DNA of 64,000 bases from Desertivibrio insolitus (GCF_017355965.1 NZ_JAFIQW010000001.1:658987-722986), one strand, 5' to 3'. Shown: positions 30,353-39,350, counted from the stretch's first letter. The notes: a model not told the origin generated them from the letters alone. Program-made: numbers and translations.

Positions 30353-30814
30353 TCAGAGCATCTTCTTGAACTCCATGTCGGAGGCGACGACACCTGTCCC
30401 GTTCACGATGCAGAACTGCGTCCACGCCTGCCCGCGCTTGAACTCCCCGTAGCCGTATTCGGCGCGGTCGACGACGAACTTGTCGACGTGCACCCGGCCG
30501 TCGCAGTCGAGCGCGTGGGCGTGCGTCTGGCTCCACGCCGCGGCGACCTTGCCGTAGCCCGTGCCCTCCTGCGTGAGCTTCGGGTCGGCGGTGCGGTCCT
30601 CGCTCTGCTTGACCGAGATCCATACCCCGAGCTCGCCGGTGCAGCGGTATCGGGCGTGCACCTCGGCACTGGTGCCGTCGAGTTGCCGCACGATGCCGAT
30701 CAGCTCGACGTACGTAGGTTTGGGCGCCTTGTGCGCGAACGCGGGAGCGGCGGGAGCGACCGCCGCGGCCAGCGCGAGGCCGGCGGCGATCAACGAGGTG
30801 CGGAAGCGGGACAT
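30353..30814 (-). CDS. secreted protein of unknown function (paralogue B)
   Basis: A 153-residue Sec-exported protein (signal ASRF-type start MSRFRTSLIAAGLALAAAVA, cut near AFAH). The mature domain is clearly homologous to the 29711 product: YVELIGIVRQLD, YRCTGELGVWISVKQ, AAWSQTHAHALDCDGR, VDKFVVD and QAWTQFCIV, ending EFKKML against EFKKLL. Tandem duplication followed by divergence is the simple history. A separate terminator and promoter region for each implies independent expression. The function is unknown. Confidence 0.75.
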   Translation of the reverse strand: MSRFRTSLIAAGLALAAAVAPAAPAFAHKAPKPTYVELIGIVRQLDGTSAEVHARYRCTGELGVWISVKQSEDRTADPKLTQEGTGYGKVAAAWSQTHAHALDCDGRVHVDKFVVDRAEYGYGEFKRGQAWTQFCIVNGTGVVASDMEFKKML

Positions 30815-30940
30815 GCTGACTCCTTCGTCTGGCGGTGGTGGAACGGCGCCAGCGTAGGAGTGCTGAAGAATCCTCGGACAGGGGTGAGAACCCCTAATCG
30901 CCCCCGCGGCGAGCGAAGGCTGGATTCCCTAGGGGTCGGG

Positions 30941-32302
30941 TCAGACGGATGCCGGCAGCGCGAGGTGCTCGCGCACGCAGTCGGCCAGCTCGTCGGCGAC
31001 CCGCTGGGCCGTCTCCTGATCCGCGGCCTCGACCATGACGCGCACGACGGGCTCGGTGCCGGAGGGACGGAGCAGCACGCGGCCGGTGTCGCCGAGCTCG
31101 GCGGACTTCTCCTCGACGGCGCGGGCGACGGCGTCGTTCGACGACAGAGCGGCGCGGTCGACGCCCTTGACGTTGATGAGCACCTGCGGGAGCACGGTGA
31201 CGACGGATGCCAGTTCCGCGAGCGTCTTGCCCGTGGCGGCCATCTCGGCGACCAGCTGCAGCCCGGTGAGGATGCCGTCGCCGGTCGTGGCGAACTCGCT
31301 GAAGATGATGTGGCCCGACTGCTCGCCGCCGATCGAGAGACCGTGCTCGTTGAGGGCCTCGAGCACGTAGCGGTCGCCGACCTTGGTCTCGAGCATGCGG
31401 ATCCCGCGTTCGGCCATGGCGATCTTGAGGCCGAGGTTGCTCATGACGGTCGCGACGAGCGTGCGGTCGGTGAGCGCGCCGCGGCGGTCGAGGGCGAGCG
31501 CGAGCACGGCCATGATCTGGTCGCCGTCGACGACGTTGCCCTCGTGGTCGACCGCGAGGCAGCGGTCGGCGTCGCCGTCGTGGGCGATCCCCACGTCGGC
31601 GCCGACCTCGAGCACCTTGCGGGCGAGGTGATCGAGGTGGGTCGAGCCCACCCCGTCGTTGATGTTCACGCCGTCGGGGTCGGCCCCGATGACGGTCACG
31701 CGCGCGCCGGCATCCGCGAAGACGTCAGGAGAGACGCCGGCGGCGGCGCCGTGCGCGCAGTCGAGCACGACGTGCAGACCGTCGAGCCGCGCGGGCAGGG
31801 TCTGCAGGAGGTGCACGACGTAGCGGTCCTCGGCGTCGGCGAACCGGGTGACCCGGCCCACGTCGCCGCCGAGCGGGCGCAGCATGTCGCCCTTGCGGTA
31901 GACGCGCTCGATCTCGTCCTCGACGTCGTCGGGCAGCTTGCGGCCGCCGGAGGCGAAGAACTTGATGCCGTTGTCGGGCGCCGGGTTGTGCGACGCGGAG
32001 ACCATGACGCCGAAGTCGGCGCCGATATCGGCGATCAGGAACGCCGCCGCCGGGGTCGGGATGACCCCGGCGTCGTAGACGTCGATCCCGCTCGAGGAGA
32101 GCCCGGCCGCGACGGCGGCCGAAATGAACTCGCCGCTGATCCGAGGATCGCGTGCGAGCACCGCGACGGGACGCCGGCCGGCGGCGCGGGCGGCCTCACC
32201 GAGAACGATCGCCGCCGCCTGAGCCAACCCGAGGGAGAGCTCGACGGTGACGTCGCTGTTGGCGAGGCCGCGCACGCCGTCCGTGCCGAAGAGACGAGGC
32301 AT
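30941..32302 (-). CDS. glmM: phosphoglucosamine mutase
   Basis: Interconverts glucosamine 6- and 1-phosphate, the step after GlmS. The 453 residues have the phosphoserine Ser104 in SASHNP, Mg-binding DGDADRC, and the phosphate-binding [14 protein letters not shown]. It is last in the rplM-rpsI-glmM unit, a standard actinobacterial arrangement. The glmS gene lies 3 kb away on the same strand, but in a separate unit. Confidence 0.96.
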   Translation of the reverse strand: MPRLFGTDGVRGLANSDVTVELSLGLAQAAAIVLGEAARAAGRRPVAVLARDPRISGEFISAAVAAGLSSSGIDVYDAGVIPTPAAAFLIADIGADFGVMVSASHNPAPDNGIKFFASGGRKLPDDVEDEIERVYRKGDMLRPLGGDVGRVTRFADAEDRYVVHLLQTLPARLDGLHVVLDCAHGAAAGVSPDVFADAGARVTVIGADPDGVNINDGVGSTHLDHLARKVLEVGADVGIAHDGDADRCLAVDHEGNVVDGDQIMAVLALALDRRGALTDRTLVATVMSNLGLKIAMAERGIRMLETKVGDRYVLEALNEHGLSIGGEQSGHIIFSEFATTGDGILTGLQLVAEMAATGKTLAELASVVTVLPQVLINVKGVDRAALSSNDAVARAVEEKSAELGDTGRVLLRPSGTEPVVRVMVEAADQETAQRVADELADCVREHLALPASV

Positions 32303-32325
32303 GGAGAGCCCGCGGTCCGCGCCGG

Positions 32326-32808
32326 TCAGCGCTTGGAGAACTGCGAGGCCTTACGGGCCTTCTTCAGACCGGCCTTCTTGCGCTCGATGACGCGGGCGTC
32401 ACGCGTGAGGAAGCCGGCCTTCTTGAGGGTCGGGCGGTTGTTCTCGCGGTCGACCTCGTTGAGCGCACGGGCGATCGCGAGGCGGAGGGCACCGGCCTGA
32501 CCCGAGGGGCCACCACCGGTGATGCGCGCGATCACGTCGTACGAGCCGAGCAGGTCGAGCACCTTGAACGGGTCGTTGATCAGCTGCTGGTGCAGCTTGT
32601 TCGGGAAGTAGTCCTCGAGGGCACGGCCGTTCACCTGGAAGGTGCCGCTGCCCGGGACGATGCGCACGCGGGCGATGGCCTCCTTGCGGCGGCCGACAGC
32701 GGCACCGGGCACGTTGAGGACGGGACGCGGGGTGCTGGGGGCAGCAGCCGCGGGGGTCTCGGTCGAGTAGTTCTCGAGACCGTCGATGGAGTCTGCGATC
32801 TTCGCCAT
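32326..32808 (-). CDS. rpsI: 30S ribosomal protein S9
   Basis: Small-subunit protein whose C-terminal Lys/Arg tail reaches the P-site tRNA. The S9 fold ([18 protein letters not shown] onwards) starts near residue 38, preceded by an Ala/Thr/Pro-rich extension; length 160 against about 130 usual. It ends [11 protein letters not shown], the canonical tail. It follows rplM by 29 bp. Confidence 0.96.
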   Translation of the reverse strand: MAKIADSIDGLENYSTETPAAAAPSTPRPVLNVPGAAVGRRKEAIARVRIVPGSGTFQVNGRALEDYFPNKLHQQLINDPFKVLDLLGSYDVIARITGGGPSGQAGALRLAIARALNEVDRENNRPTLKKAGFLTRDARVIERKKAGLKKARKASQFSKR

Positions 32809-32837
32809 GGGATCAGTTCCTAAGAAGTCTTCGGCGC

Positions 32838-33284
32838 TTACTGCGCGACCTGGGTGAGGGTGTACGGCGTGGGCTGCTGGGCGGCGTGCGGGTGCTCGGC
32901 ACCGACGTACACCTTCAGCTTCTTGAGCTGCGCGCGGCCGATGGAGTTCTTCGGCAGCATGCCGCGCACGGCCTTCTCGATCGCGCGCGTGGGGTTCTTC
33001 TCGAGCAGCTCCGTGTAGGAGGTGGCGGTGAGGCCGCCCGGGTAGCCCGAGTGACGGTAGGCCATCTTCTTCTCGGCCTTGCTGCCGGTGAGGGCGACCT
33101 TGTCGGCGTTGACGATGATGACGAAGTCACCGGTGTCGACGTGGGGGGCGAAGGTGGCCTTGTGCTTGCCGCGGAGGAGGGCGGCGGCGTGGCTGGCGAG
33201 ACGGCCGAGGACGACGTCGGTCGCGTCGATGACGACCCAGTCGCGCTGGATGTTCTCAGCCTTCGGGGTGAACGTACGAGTCAC
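32838..33284 (-). CDS. rplM: 50S ribosomal protein L13
   Basis: Large-subunit assembly protein, 148 residues, with [16 protein letters not shown] and HSGYPGG. GTG start. First gene of the rplM-rpsI-glmM unit; the 117 bp upstream contain a GTTCC-N6-GGAAC hairpin and the TAAAGT string at the end of truA, a possible -10. A leader-mediated control is possible. Confidence 0.96.
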   Translation of the reverse strand: MTRTFTPKAENIQRDWVVIDATDVVLGRLASHAAALLRGKHKATFAPHVDTGDFVIIVNADKVALTGSKAEKKMAYRHSGYPGGLTATSYTELLEKNPTRAIEKAVRGMLPKNSIGRAQLKKLKVYVGAEHPHAAQQPTPYTLTQVAQ

Positions 33285-33401
33285 AGAAGTACTGCTTTCG
33301 TGTCGAGGTGGTCGTGTATCCCGCTCCGTGGCGGTTCCGCTCGTGGAACGCTGCCGGTGGAGGGCTCAACGTGGGGCGCCAGGACGGCGCACACCAACGG
33401 A

Positions 33402-34310
33402 CTACTTTAGTGCCTCGCTCGACGGCCGGTCAACAGCGGAAGAGGACACCTCGTGTTCCTGCCGCCGGTTGCGGGTCTGCTCCGCCCGCGCGGCGAGCTC
33501 GGAGTCCGGCGGGTAGCCGACCGCGACGAGGGTGAGGCCCTTGGCCGCGGCGACGGGGTAGGCGCCCGAGCGGTCGCGCGAGTCGAGCACCTCGCGCATC
33601 CGCTCGGCGGGCACCCGCCCGTCGCCGACGGCGAGGCTCGTGCCGACGAGCGCCCGCACCATGCTGTGGCAGAACGCGTCGGCCTGCAGCTCCGCCAGCA
33701 GCACGCCGGAGTCGAGCCGCCGCCAGCGGAAGTCCTGCAGCGTGCGGATCGTCGTCGCCTCCTCCCGCGGCTTGCAGTAGGCGGCGAAGTCGTGCAGCCC
33801 GACGACGGATGCCGCGGCGCTGTTCAGCTCGCGCTCGTCGAGCTCGCCCGGGTACCAGAGCGTGTTCACCCGCTCGACCGGGTTGCGGGGTGCCCGGGTG
33901 TCGGCGATCCGGTATTCGTAGCGACGCCAGATCGCACCGAACCGTGCGTCGAAGCCGTCGGGGGCGACATCCGCCCTCGCGACCCACACGTCGGCGTCGA
34001 GCCCGGCGATGCCGTTGAGCCGTCGGGCGAGCGCCTCCCCCGGCGGCAGCGGCGAGCGCCCGCCGCGTCCCGGGCGGCGGAGGCTCGCGAACTGCGCGTC
34101 GTCGAGGTCGAGGTGGGCGACCTGCCCGGTGGCGTGCACGCCGGCGTCCGTGCGTCCGGCGACGGTCAGCGTCGGCGGCTCCCCGAAGCGGCGGAACACC
34201 GTCGCGAGCGCCGTCTCGAGCTCGCCCTGCACCGTGCGCAGGCCGGGCTGCCGGGTCCAGCCGTGGAAGCCGGAGCCGTCGTAGGCGATGTCGAGACGCA
34301 GCCGCACCAT
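33402..34310 (-). CDS. truA: tRNA pseudouridine(38-40) synthase
   Basis: Isomerises U38-U40 in the anticodon stem. The 302 residues have the catalytic Asp in AGRTDAGVHATGQV and the RRYEYRI and HDFAAYCKP motifs. Start ATG 34310 is chosen; a GTG one codon later is possible. Bases 33487-33565 of this gene recur exactly at 1-79. It usually follows rplQ in actinobacteria; here 7.5 kb of accessory genes separate them. Confidence 0.95.
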   Translation of the reverse strand: MVRLRLDIAYDGSGFHGWTRQPGLRTVQGELETALATVFRRFGEPPTLTVAGRTDAGVHATGQVAHLDLDDAQFASLRRPGRGGRSPLPPGEALARRLNGIAGLDADVWVARADVAPDGFDARFGAIWRRYEYRIADTRAPRNPVERVNTLWYPGELDERELNSAAASVVGLHDFAAYCKPREEATTIRTLQDFRWRRLDSGVLLAELQADAFCHSMVRALVGTSLAVGDGRVPAERMREVLDSRDRSGAYPVAAAKGLTLVAVGYPPDSELAARAEQTRNRRQEHEVSSSAVDRPSSEALK

Positions 34311-34312
34311 TC

Positions 34313-35329
34313 TCAGAACGTCTTCCGGTAGGCGAGCTCCCGCCCGGTGAGCTCGAAACCCATCCGCGTGTAGAGCGAGAGGGCGCCGGTGGGGTTCTCG
34401 GAGTCGACGCCGAGCGAGGTCTTCTCGAGCCCCTCCTCGCGGTACGCGGCGAGCGCGGCCGCGAGAAGGGCGGGGGCGATGCCGCGCCGCCGCCAGTCGC
34501 GCACGACGCCGACGAGTCCGATGTAGGAGGTCCTCGCGCCCTGCAGCTCCCACTCCTCGGGGTTGACCTCGCTGATGAGCAGACCGACGACCCGCTCGCC
34601 GTCGAGGGCGACGAAGGAGAGGTCCTGCCTGGTCGTCGACGACCCCAGGTAGGTCTCCCACTGCTCCTCCGGCGTGGGCTGGCTGCCCCAGTGGTCGCGG
34701 AACGCCTCGTTCTTCGCCTGCCGCACGGCCTCCACGCGGTCCGCCGTCAGCCGTTCGAACCGGATGCCGGCGGGCGGCGCCAGCTCGGGGATCGGGGCCG
34801 CGAGGTCGCGCTGCAGCTCGTTGAAGTACCGCACCACGTCGAAGCCCGCGCGGTGCAGCAGCCGCTGCGACGCGGTCGCCCGCTCGTCGGCGTCGACCGC
34901 GAGCCAGCCGGGCAGCTGCTCGGTGCAGCCGCCGAGCAGCTGCAGGCCGCGGGCCTCCTGCCATGCGAGCAGCCGGCGGCCGATGCCGCGCCCGCGCCAC
35001 TCGGGGTGCACGCCGCCCTCGAGGCGCACCCGCACCCCGGTCTCCCGCACCGGGGCGAGCACGGCCGAGCCGTACGCGACCGGCGTCGCGCCGTCGAGCA
35101 CGACGAGGGTGTCGCGCTCACGGTCGACCCAGGAGTGGCCGAGGTCGTCGCGCAGCTCCTCCTCCGTCCACGCCCAGTTCGGGTGGTCGGCGGCGGCGAT
35201 GGCCCGCTCGAGGGCGTGCAGCGCGGGAGCGTCGTCCTCCTCGATCGGCCGGGCGGCGAGGCCCGGGAAGTCCACCTCGACGACGGCCGGCGCGGTCACT
35301 CGGTCACGAAGCGGCGGGAGGGAGGTCAC
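34313..35329 (-). CDS. tandem-GNAT acetyltransferase
   Basis: A 338-residue protein with two GNAT domains. The first (about 18-150) has motif A HPEWRGRGIGRRLL; the second (about 165-338) has VVRDWRRRGIAPALL and LGVDSENPTGALSLYTRMGF. Tandem GNAT proteins include MshD mycothiol synthase, but the MshD features are not clear enough to name it. GTG 35329 follows a TACGCT box by 8 nt. It is 2 bp upstream of truA, so the two are co-transcribed. Confidence 0.8.
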   Translation of the reverse strand: MTSLPPLRDRVTAPAVVEVDFPGLAARPIEEDDAPALHALERAIAAADHPNWAWTEEELRDDLGHSWVDRERDTLVVLDGATPVAYGSAVLAPVRETGVRVRLEGGVHPEWRGRGIGRRLLAWQEARGLQLLGGCTEQLPGWLAVDADERATASQRLLHRAGFDVVRYFNELQRDLAAPIPELAPPAGIRFERLTADRVEAVRQAKNEAFRDHWGSQPTPEEQWETYLGSSTTRQDLSFVALDGERVVGLLISEVNPEEWELQGARTSYIGLVGVVRDWRRRGIAPALLAAALAAYREEGLEKTSLGVDSENPTGALSLYTRMGFELTGRELAYRKTF

Positions 35330-35337
35330 GAGGAACG

Positions 35338-35343
35338 AGCGTA
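35338..35343 (-). promoter_or_regulatory. -10 box of the GNAT-truA unit
   Basis: TACGCT on the minus strand, 8 nt before the GTG at 35329. Confidence 0.4.
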
Positions 35344-35389
35344 GAGGCCGCCTGCGTCCTCTCCCACTGGCGTCGGAGCATCCGCTCGG

Positions 35390-35395
35390 CAGAAT
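35390..35395 (+). promoter_or_regulatory. -10 box of the ligase gene (leaderless)
   Basis: CAGAAT on the plus strand, 6 nt before the ATG at 35402. Confidence 0.4.
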
Positions 35396-35401
35396 GGCCC
35401 T

Positions 35402-36439
35402 ATGGCCTGGCCGATCCCGTTCCCCCTCGAGCCGATGCTCGCCAAGGCCGTCGGCGACGTGCCCGAGAAGCCCGGGCTGCTGTACGAGCCGAAGTGGGAC
35501 GGCTTCCGCTCGATCGCCTACATCGGCGACGGCGAGGTCGAGCTCGCGAGCCGCGGGGCGAAGACGCTCACCCGGTACTTCCCCGAGCTCGTCGCGGAAC
35601 TGTCGTCGCAGCTGCGGAACGTCGTGCTCGACGGCGAGATCGTCGTCCGGCGTGGATCGGCCGGTGGCGAGCGCCTCGACTGGGAGGCGCTGTCGCAGCG
35701 GATCCACCCCGCCGCGAGCCGCATCCAGAAGCTGTCGGCCGAGACGCCCGCGTCGTTCGTCGCGTTCGATCTGCTCGCCGTCGACGGCGAGAGCCTGCTC
35801 GACCGGCCGTTCGCCGACCGGCGCGCCCTGCTCGAGCAGCGGCTCGGGGGCATCCACGCCCCCCTCCATCTGACGCGGACGACGTCGGCGGCGGATGACG
35901 CGCGGCGCTGGCTCGAGGAGTTCGAGGGCGCGGGCCTCGACGGGGTCGTCGCGAAGCCCGTCGACGCGCGCTACGAGCCGGGCAAGCGCACGATGCTGAA
36001 GATCAAGCACGTGCGCACCGCCGACGCCGTCGTGCACGGCTATCGCGTCCACAAGAGCGGCAGCGGCGTCGGTTCGCTGCTGCTCGGGCTCTATCGCGAC
36101 GGGCACCTGCAGGGCGTCGGCGGCGCGAGCGCGTTCACCGACCGGCGGCGGCAGGAGCTCATCGAGGAGCTCGACCCGTACGTCGTGCGCGACGAGAACG
36201 GCGAGCCCGTGCGGGGCGCGGGCGAGCGCAACCGCTTCTCCTCGGAGAAGGACGGCTCGTTCATCCGACTCGAGCCGAAGCTCGTCGTCGAGGTCAAGTA
36301 CGACCAGATGGAGGGCGACAGGTTCCGCCACGCGGTGCAGTTCCTGCGCTGGCGGCCGGACCGCGACCCCGAGTCGTGCACGTACGAGCAGCTCGAGGTG
36401 CCCGCGAAGTACGACCTCAGCGACGTCCTGTCGAGCTGA
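35402..36439 (+). CDS. ligC: ATP-dependent DNA ligase (LigC type)
   Basis: A 345-residue nick-sealing ligase. The adenylation lysine is Lys31 in EPKWDGFRS (motif I KxDG), followed by LDGEIVV (motif III), FVAFDLLAVDG (IIIa), EGVVAKP-like LDGVVAKP (IV) and MLKIKHVRTAD (V); an OB-fold follows. It lacks polymerase and nuclease domains. With the separate LigD-polymerase gene at 38138-39157 it forms a split NHEJ/base-excision set like mycobacterial LigC/PolD. No Ku gene is in the window. Its stop overlaps the next gene (TGATG). Confidence 0.92.
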   Translation: MAWPIPFPLEPMLAKAVGDVPEKPGLLYEPKWDGFRSIAYIGDGEVELASRGAKTLTRYFPELVAELSSQLRNVVLDGEIVVRRGSAGGERLDWEALSQRIHPAASRIQKLSAETPASFVAFDLLAVDGESLLDRPFADRRALLEQRLGGIHAPLHLTRTTSAADDARRWLEEFEGAGLDGVVAKPVDARYEPGKRTMLKIKHVRTADAVVHGYRVHKSGSGVGSLLLGLYRDGHLQGVGGASAFTDRRRQELIEELDPYVVRDENGEPVRGAGERNRFSSEKDGSFIRLEPKLVVEVKYDQMEGDRFRHAVQFLRWRPDRDPESCTYEQLEVPAKYDLSDVLSS

Positions 36440-37146
36440 TGCCCCGCGTCGCCGTCGAGGTCGCGGAGGAGCTGCGGTTCTTGCTGCCCCGACGGCATCG
36501 CACGGGGGCGATCGAGCTCGACGTGCCGTCGACCGAGACGGTCGGGCACGTGGTGCAGAGCGACCTCGGCATTCCGCTCTGCGAGGCGGAGCCCCTGCTC
36601 GACGGCGGCCCGGTCGATCCCCGCGCCCGGCTGGACCGCGACGCGCGCCTGACGGTGCGCGAGCGGCCGCGGCCGCAGCCGCTGCGCGCCGGCTTCCTGC
36701 TCGACGTGCATCTCGGCGCCCTCGCCCGGCGGCTCCGCCTGCTCGGGCTCGACGCGGCCTACTCCCCCGACGCGGACGACCCGGAGCTCGCCGCCCGGTC
36801 CGGTGCGGAGCAGCGCGTGCTGCTCACCCGCGACCGCGCGCTGCTGTTCCGCGGCGCCCTCGCCGATGGCGCGCTCGTGCGCGCCGACGGCGTGGACGAC
36901 CAGCTCGCCGAGGTGCTCGACCGCTTCGCGCCGCCGCTCGCCCCGTGGACCCGCTGCCTGCGCTGCGGCGGCCCGCTCGCCGGAGCATCCGCCGCCGAGG
37001 TCGCGCCGTTGCTCGAGCCCGGCACCCGGCGCACGTACACCGAGTTCTCGCGCTGCGAGCGCTGCTGGCGCGTGTACTGGCGCGGCGCGCACGGGCGCCG
37101 CCTCGAAGCGATCGTCGACCGGGCGGAACGACGCATGACGCGGTAG
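36439..37146 (+). CDS. Mut7-C RNase domain protein with N-terminal ubiquitin-like part
   Basis: A 235-residue protein. The first 80 or so residues have the Mut7-C ubiquitin-like pattern (VEVAEELRFLLP). The Mut7-C PIN-like RNase domain follows: FLLDVHLGALARRLRLLGLD with its first acidic residue, DPELAA, RVLLTRDRALL, and two Cys pairs of the C-terminal zinc ribbon (CLRCGG and CERCWRVYW). Predicted nuclease activity is from homology. ATG overlaps the ligase stop, so the RNase is translationally coupled to a DNA ligase. The role in repair is inference. Confidence 0.85.
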   Translation: MPRVAVEVAEELRFLLPRRHRTGAIELDVPSTETVGHVVQSDLGIPLCEAEPLLDGGPVDPRARLDRDARLTVRERPRPQPLRAGFLLDVHLGALARRLRLLGLDAAYSPDADDPELAARSGAEQRVLLTRDRALLFRGALADGALVRADGVDDQLAEVLDRFAPPLAPWTRCLRCGGPLAGASAAEVAPLLEPGTRRTYTEFSRCERCWRVYWRGAHGRRLEAIVDRAERRMTR

Positions 37147-37154
37147 CCCGGCGT

Positions 37155-37174
37155 GTGTGACGGCGTGTGACGGC
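37155..37174 (+). repeat. 10-bp direct repeat before a small gene
   Basis: GTGTGACGGC occurs twice in tandem (37155-37164, 37165-37174), 30 bp before a candidate -10 TACTGT (37203-37208). It could be a regulatory site. Confidence 0.45.
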
Positions 37175-37241
37175 GACCCTGTGCGCGCCGGAAGGCCCGA
37201 CCTACTGTGGAGGCTCACCCCCGGAACAGGAAGGAATGGGT

Positions 37242-37568
37242 ATGGACCAGCACCTGCTGAACCTCACGCACTCGACCTCCTGCGAGCACGGCGAGATGTG
37301 CCTCGACGACCGCCCGGGACACGCCATGAGCCTCATCCGCCTGCGCCTCGCCGCGACCGACCAGCAGGGCTGGGTCGACGCGACGGTGGACGCGGCGGAC
37401 GAGGACGGCTGGGTGACGCTGCGCCCGTGGACCGGCGGAGCGCCCGTGCGCGTGTGGCAGCACCGGAGCCTCACGGGGCTCGTCGCCCCGGGTCATCCGG
37501 TCGCGCTGCACACGGCCTACTCGGTGCTCGCCGTCGGCGGGCAGCGCTTCAACGTGCGGCAGGCGTAA
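37242..37568 (+). CDS. small protein of unknown function
   Basis: A 108-residue soluble protein with an N-terminal His/Cys stretch (HSTSCEHGEMCLDD) and a beta-rich remainder (GWVDATVDAADEDGWVTLRPW) that resembles a small barrel. There is no signal peptide or membrane helix. The ATG at 37242 has AAGGA 6 nt upstream; an ATG two codons earlier is possible. It is convergent with the copper-protein gene, one base apart. I do not recognise a family. Confidence 0.55.
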   Translation: MDQHLLNLTHSTSCEHGEMCLDDRPGHAMSLIRLRLAATDQQGWVDATVDAADEDGWVTLRPWTGGAPVRVWQHRSLTGLVAPGHPVALHTAYSVLAVGGQRFNVRQA

Positions 37569-37569
37569 C

Positions 37570-37995
37570 TCAGCTCATCGCGCCCGGCATGCTCGCCATC
37601 ATGGCCTCGCACGCCTTCATGCAGCGCTCGCACGCCTGAGCGCAGAGGCGGCAGGTCTCGCTCATCTCGGCGTGCGACATGCACTCCTCCATGCACGCGC
37701 GACACATCGCGACGCAGGCCTGCATCATCGCCATCATGACGGTCATGTCCATGCCGGAGGGGCGGAGCATCATGCGCATCATGGCGTCGCAGACGTCGGC
37801 GCAGTTGGCGCAGGTCGAGGAGCACTTCGCCGAGCCCTCCATGTCGGAGGCGGCCATCGAGTCCGCCGAGATCGTGCACGCCTGAACGCACGCGCTCAGG
37901 GCGTCGAGGCACTCCTGCATCGCCATGGGGTCCATGCTCTGCATCGCGCCCGAACCCTGCGGCATCGCCTTCATCATGTCCATCGTCATGCTCAT
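37570..37995 (-). CDS. four-helix-bundle copper-binding protein (Csp/DUF326-like)
   Basis: A 141-residue protein with 16 Cys and very high Met content. Cys recur along predicted helices (KCSSTCANCADVC, ACVAMCRACMEEC, CRLCAQACERCMKAC), the pattern of copper storage proteins that line the inside of a helical bundle with thiolates binding Cu(I). The Met-rich N-terminus (MTMDMMKAMPQ) is not a clear signal peptide, so it is probably cytosolic. GGAAGG precedes the ATG. No copper ATPase or CsoR is beside it. Copper buffering is inferred from the family. Confidence 0.85.
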   Translation of the reverse strand: MSMTMDMMKAMPQGSGAMQSMDPMAMQECLDALSACVQACTISADSMAASDMEGSAKCSSTCANCADVCDAMMRMMLRPSGMDMTVMMAMMQACVAMCRACMEECMSHAEMSETCRLCAQACERCMKACEAMMASMPGAMS

Positions 37996-38137
37996 CGCGG
38001 TGGTCCTTCCGATCGTCGGGGCGGGCCCTCCGCCCCACTGCCGAGGGTAGGAAGGGCCGCGCGCACCACGCCAGGGGCTGGCGCCGACTCCTACGGATCT
38101 CTCGGGCGGCGACCACGCGCCCGCGGGCTCCGCGTCG

Positions 38138-39157
38138 CTACTCGGCGGGCTTCTTCGCGCGGCTGGGCTGCACCCGCATCGGCTCGCCCGGCATCTTCGG
38201 GTACTCCGGCGGGTACGGCATCTCGCCCTGGCCGCTGGCGACGTCGCGCTCCCACCACTCCAGCAGCGCGTCCAGGCGCCCGGGCCGCTCGTGGAAGCGC
38301 GCCCACGGGTCGCCGCGGCGCTCGAGCAGGGCGGGAACGGTGCGGACCGTGAGGTCGCGCGGAGAGGCATCCGTCAGCTCGTCCCACTCGAGCGGCGTCG
38401 AGACGGGGGCGTGCGGCAGGGCGCGGGTGCTGTAGGCGCCCGCGATCGTGCGGTCGCGCGCCGTCTGGTTGAAGTCGACGAAGATGCGCTCTCCGCGCTC
38501 CTCCTTCCACCAGGCGGTCGTCACCTGCTGCGGCATCCGGCGTTCGAGCTCGCGCGCGGCCGCGATAGCGGCGTGCCGCACGTCGATGAAGTCCCACTCG
38601 GGCGCGATGGGCGCGAAGACGTGGATGCCGCGGTTGCCCGACGTCTTGACGAACGCGGCCAGCCCCGCCTCCTCGAGCACCGACCGCAGCTCGTGGGCGG
38701 CGGGCACGGCCTCGGCGAAGCCCGTGCCCGGTTGCGGGTCGAGGTCGAGTCGCAGCTGGTCGGGGTGGTCGGTGTCGGCGGCGCGCGACGGCCACGGATG
38801 GAACACGACGGTGCCCATCTGCACCGCCCACGCGAGCTCCGCCGGCTCGTCGAACACGAGCATCGGATGCACGCGGCGCGAGGGGAACGTGACGTCGACC
38901 GTGCGGAAGAAGTCGGGGGTGCCCTTCGGCGGGTTCTTCGAGAAGAACTCCTCCCCCTCGAGCCCGCCGCGGAACCGCTGCAGCGCGACGGGACGGTCGC
39001 CGTTGATGCGCAGGAACGGCTCCGACACGGCGAGCAGGTAGTCGACGAGGTCGCGCTTCGTGACGCCGGGGAACACGTCGCGGTCGCCGCTCGTGAGGCG
39101 GATGCTGCGGGCGCCGTCCGGCCCCGGGATCGTCAGGGTCTCCGCGTCGGCCGCCAT
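38138..39157 (-). CDS. LigD-type polymerase domain protein (PolD)
   Basis: A 339-residue archaeo-eukaryotic primase-type polymerase, as in the polymerase module of LigD. Catalytic Asp pair LDLDPQPG, TSGNRGIHVFAP, and the later WKEERGERIFVDFNQTARDRTI with the third Asp. It extends nicked or gapped DNA with NTP preference in NHEJ or repair. Here it stands alone without ligase or nuclease modules. It is divergent from DUF485-actP, 2.1 kb from ligC on the opposite strand. The C-terminus is basic (RAKKPAE). Confidence 0.9.
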   Translation of the reverse strand: MAADAETLTIPGPDGARSIRLTSGDRDVFPGVTKRDLVDYLLAVSEPFLRINGDRPVALQRFRGGLEGEEFFSKNPPKGTPDFFRTVDVTFPSRRVHPMLVFDEPAELAWAVQMGTVVFHPWPSRAADTDHPDQLRLDLDPQPGTGFAEAVPAAHELRSVLEEAGLAAFVKTSGNRGIHVFAPIAPEWDFIDVRHAAIAAARELERRMPQQVTTAWWKEERGERIFVDFNQTARDRTIAGAYSTRALPHAPVSTPLEWDELTDASPRDLTVRTVPALLERRGDPWARFHERPGRLDALLEWWERDVASGQGEMPYPPEYPKMPGEPMRVQPSRAKKPAE

Positions 39158-39237
39158 GGCCCCACCCTAGCCAGCCGCCCCGGTGAGCAGTGGGCGAGCC
39201 GGTTTCGCCGGGGCATGCGACAGCTTCGGCCCGTCGC

Positions 39238-39267
39238 TCGACAGGCGCGCGCCGTGCTCCATAGGCT
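39238..39267 (+). promoter_or_regulatory. candidate promoter of the acetate symporter pair
   Basis: TCGACA (39238-39243) and TAGGCT (39262-39267) spaced 18 bp, 84 bp before the DUF485 gene. Confidence 0.4.
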
Positions 39268-39350
39268 GACGAACGAGGACCGGGGGACATCCTGCTGCGC
39301 CGCGACGATGCGGCTGCGGGCCCCGGATGTCAGTGACGAGGAGGTCACAG

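Noticed and set aside
34313-35329. Naming the double-GNAT protein MshD.
   Set aside because: Two GNAT domains fit, but MshD-specific residues and neighbours could not be verified by eye.
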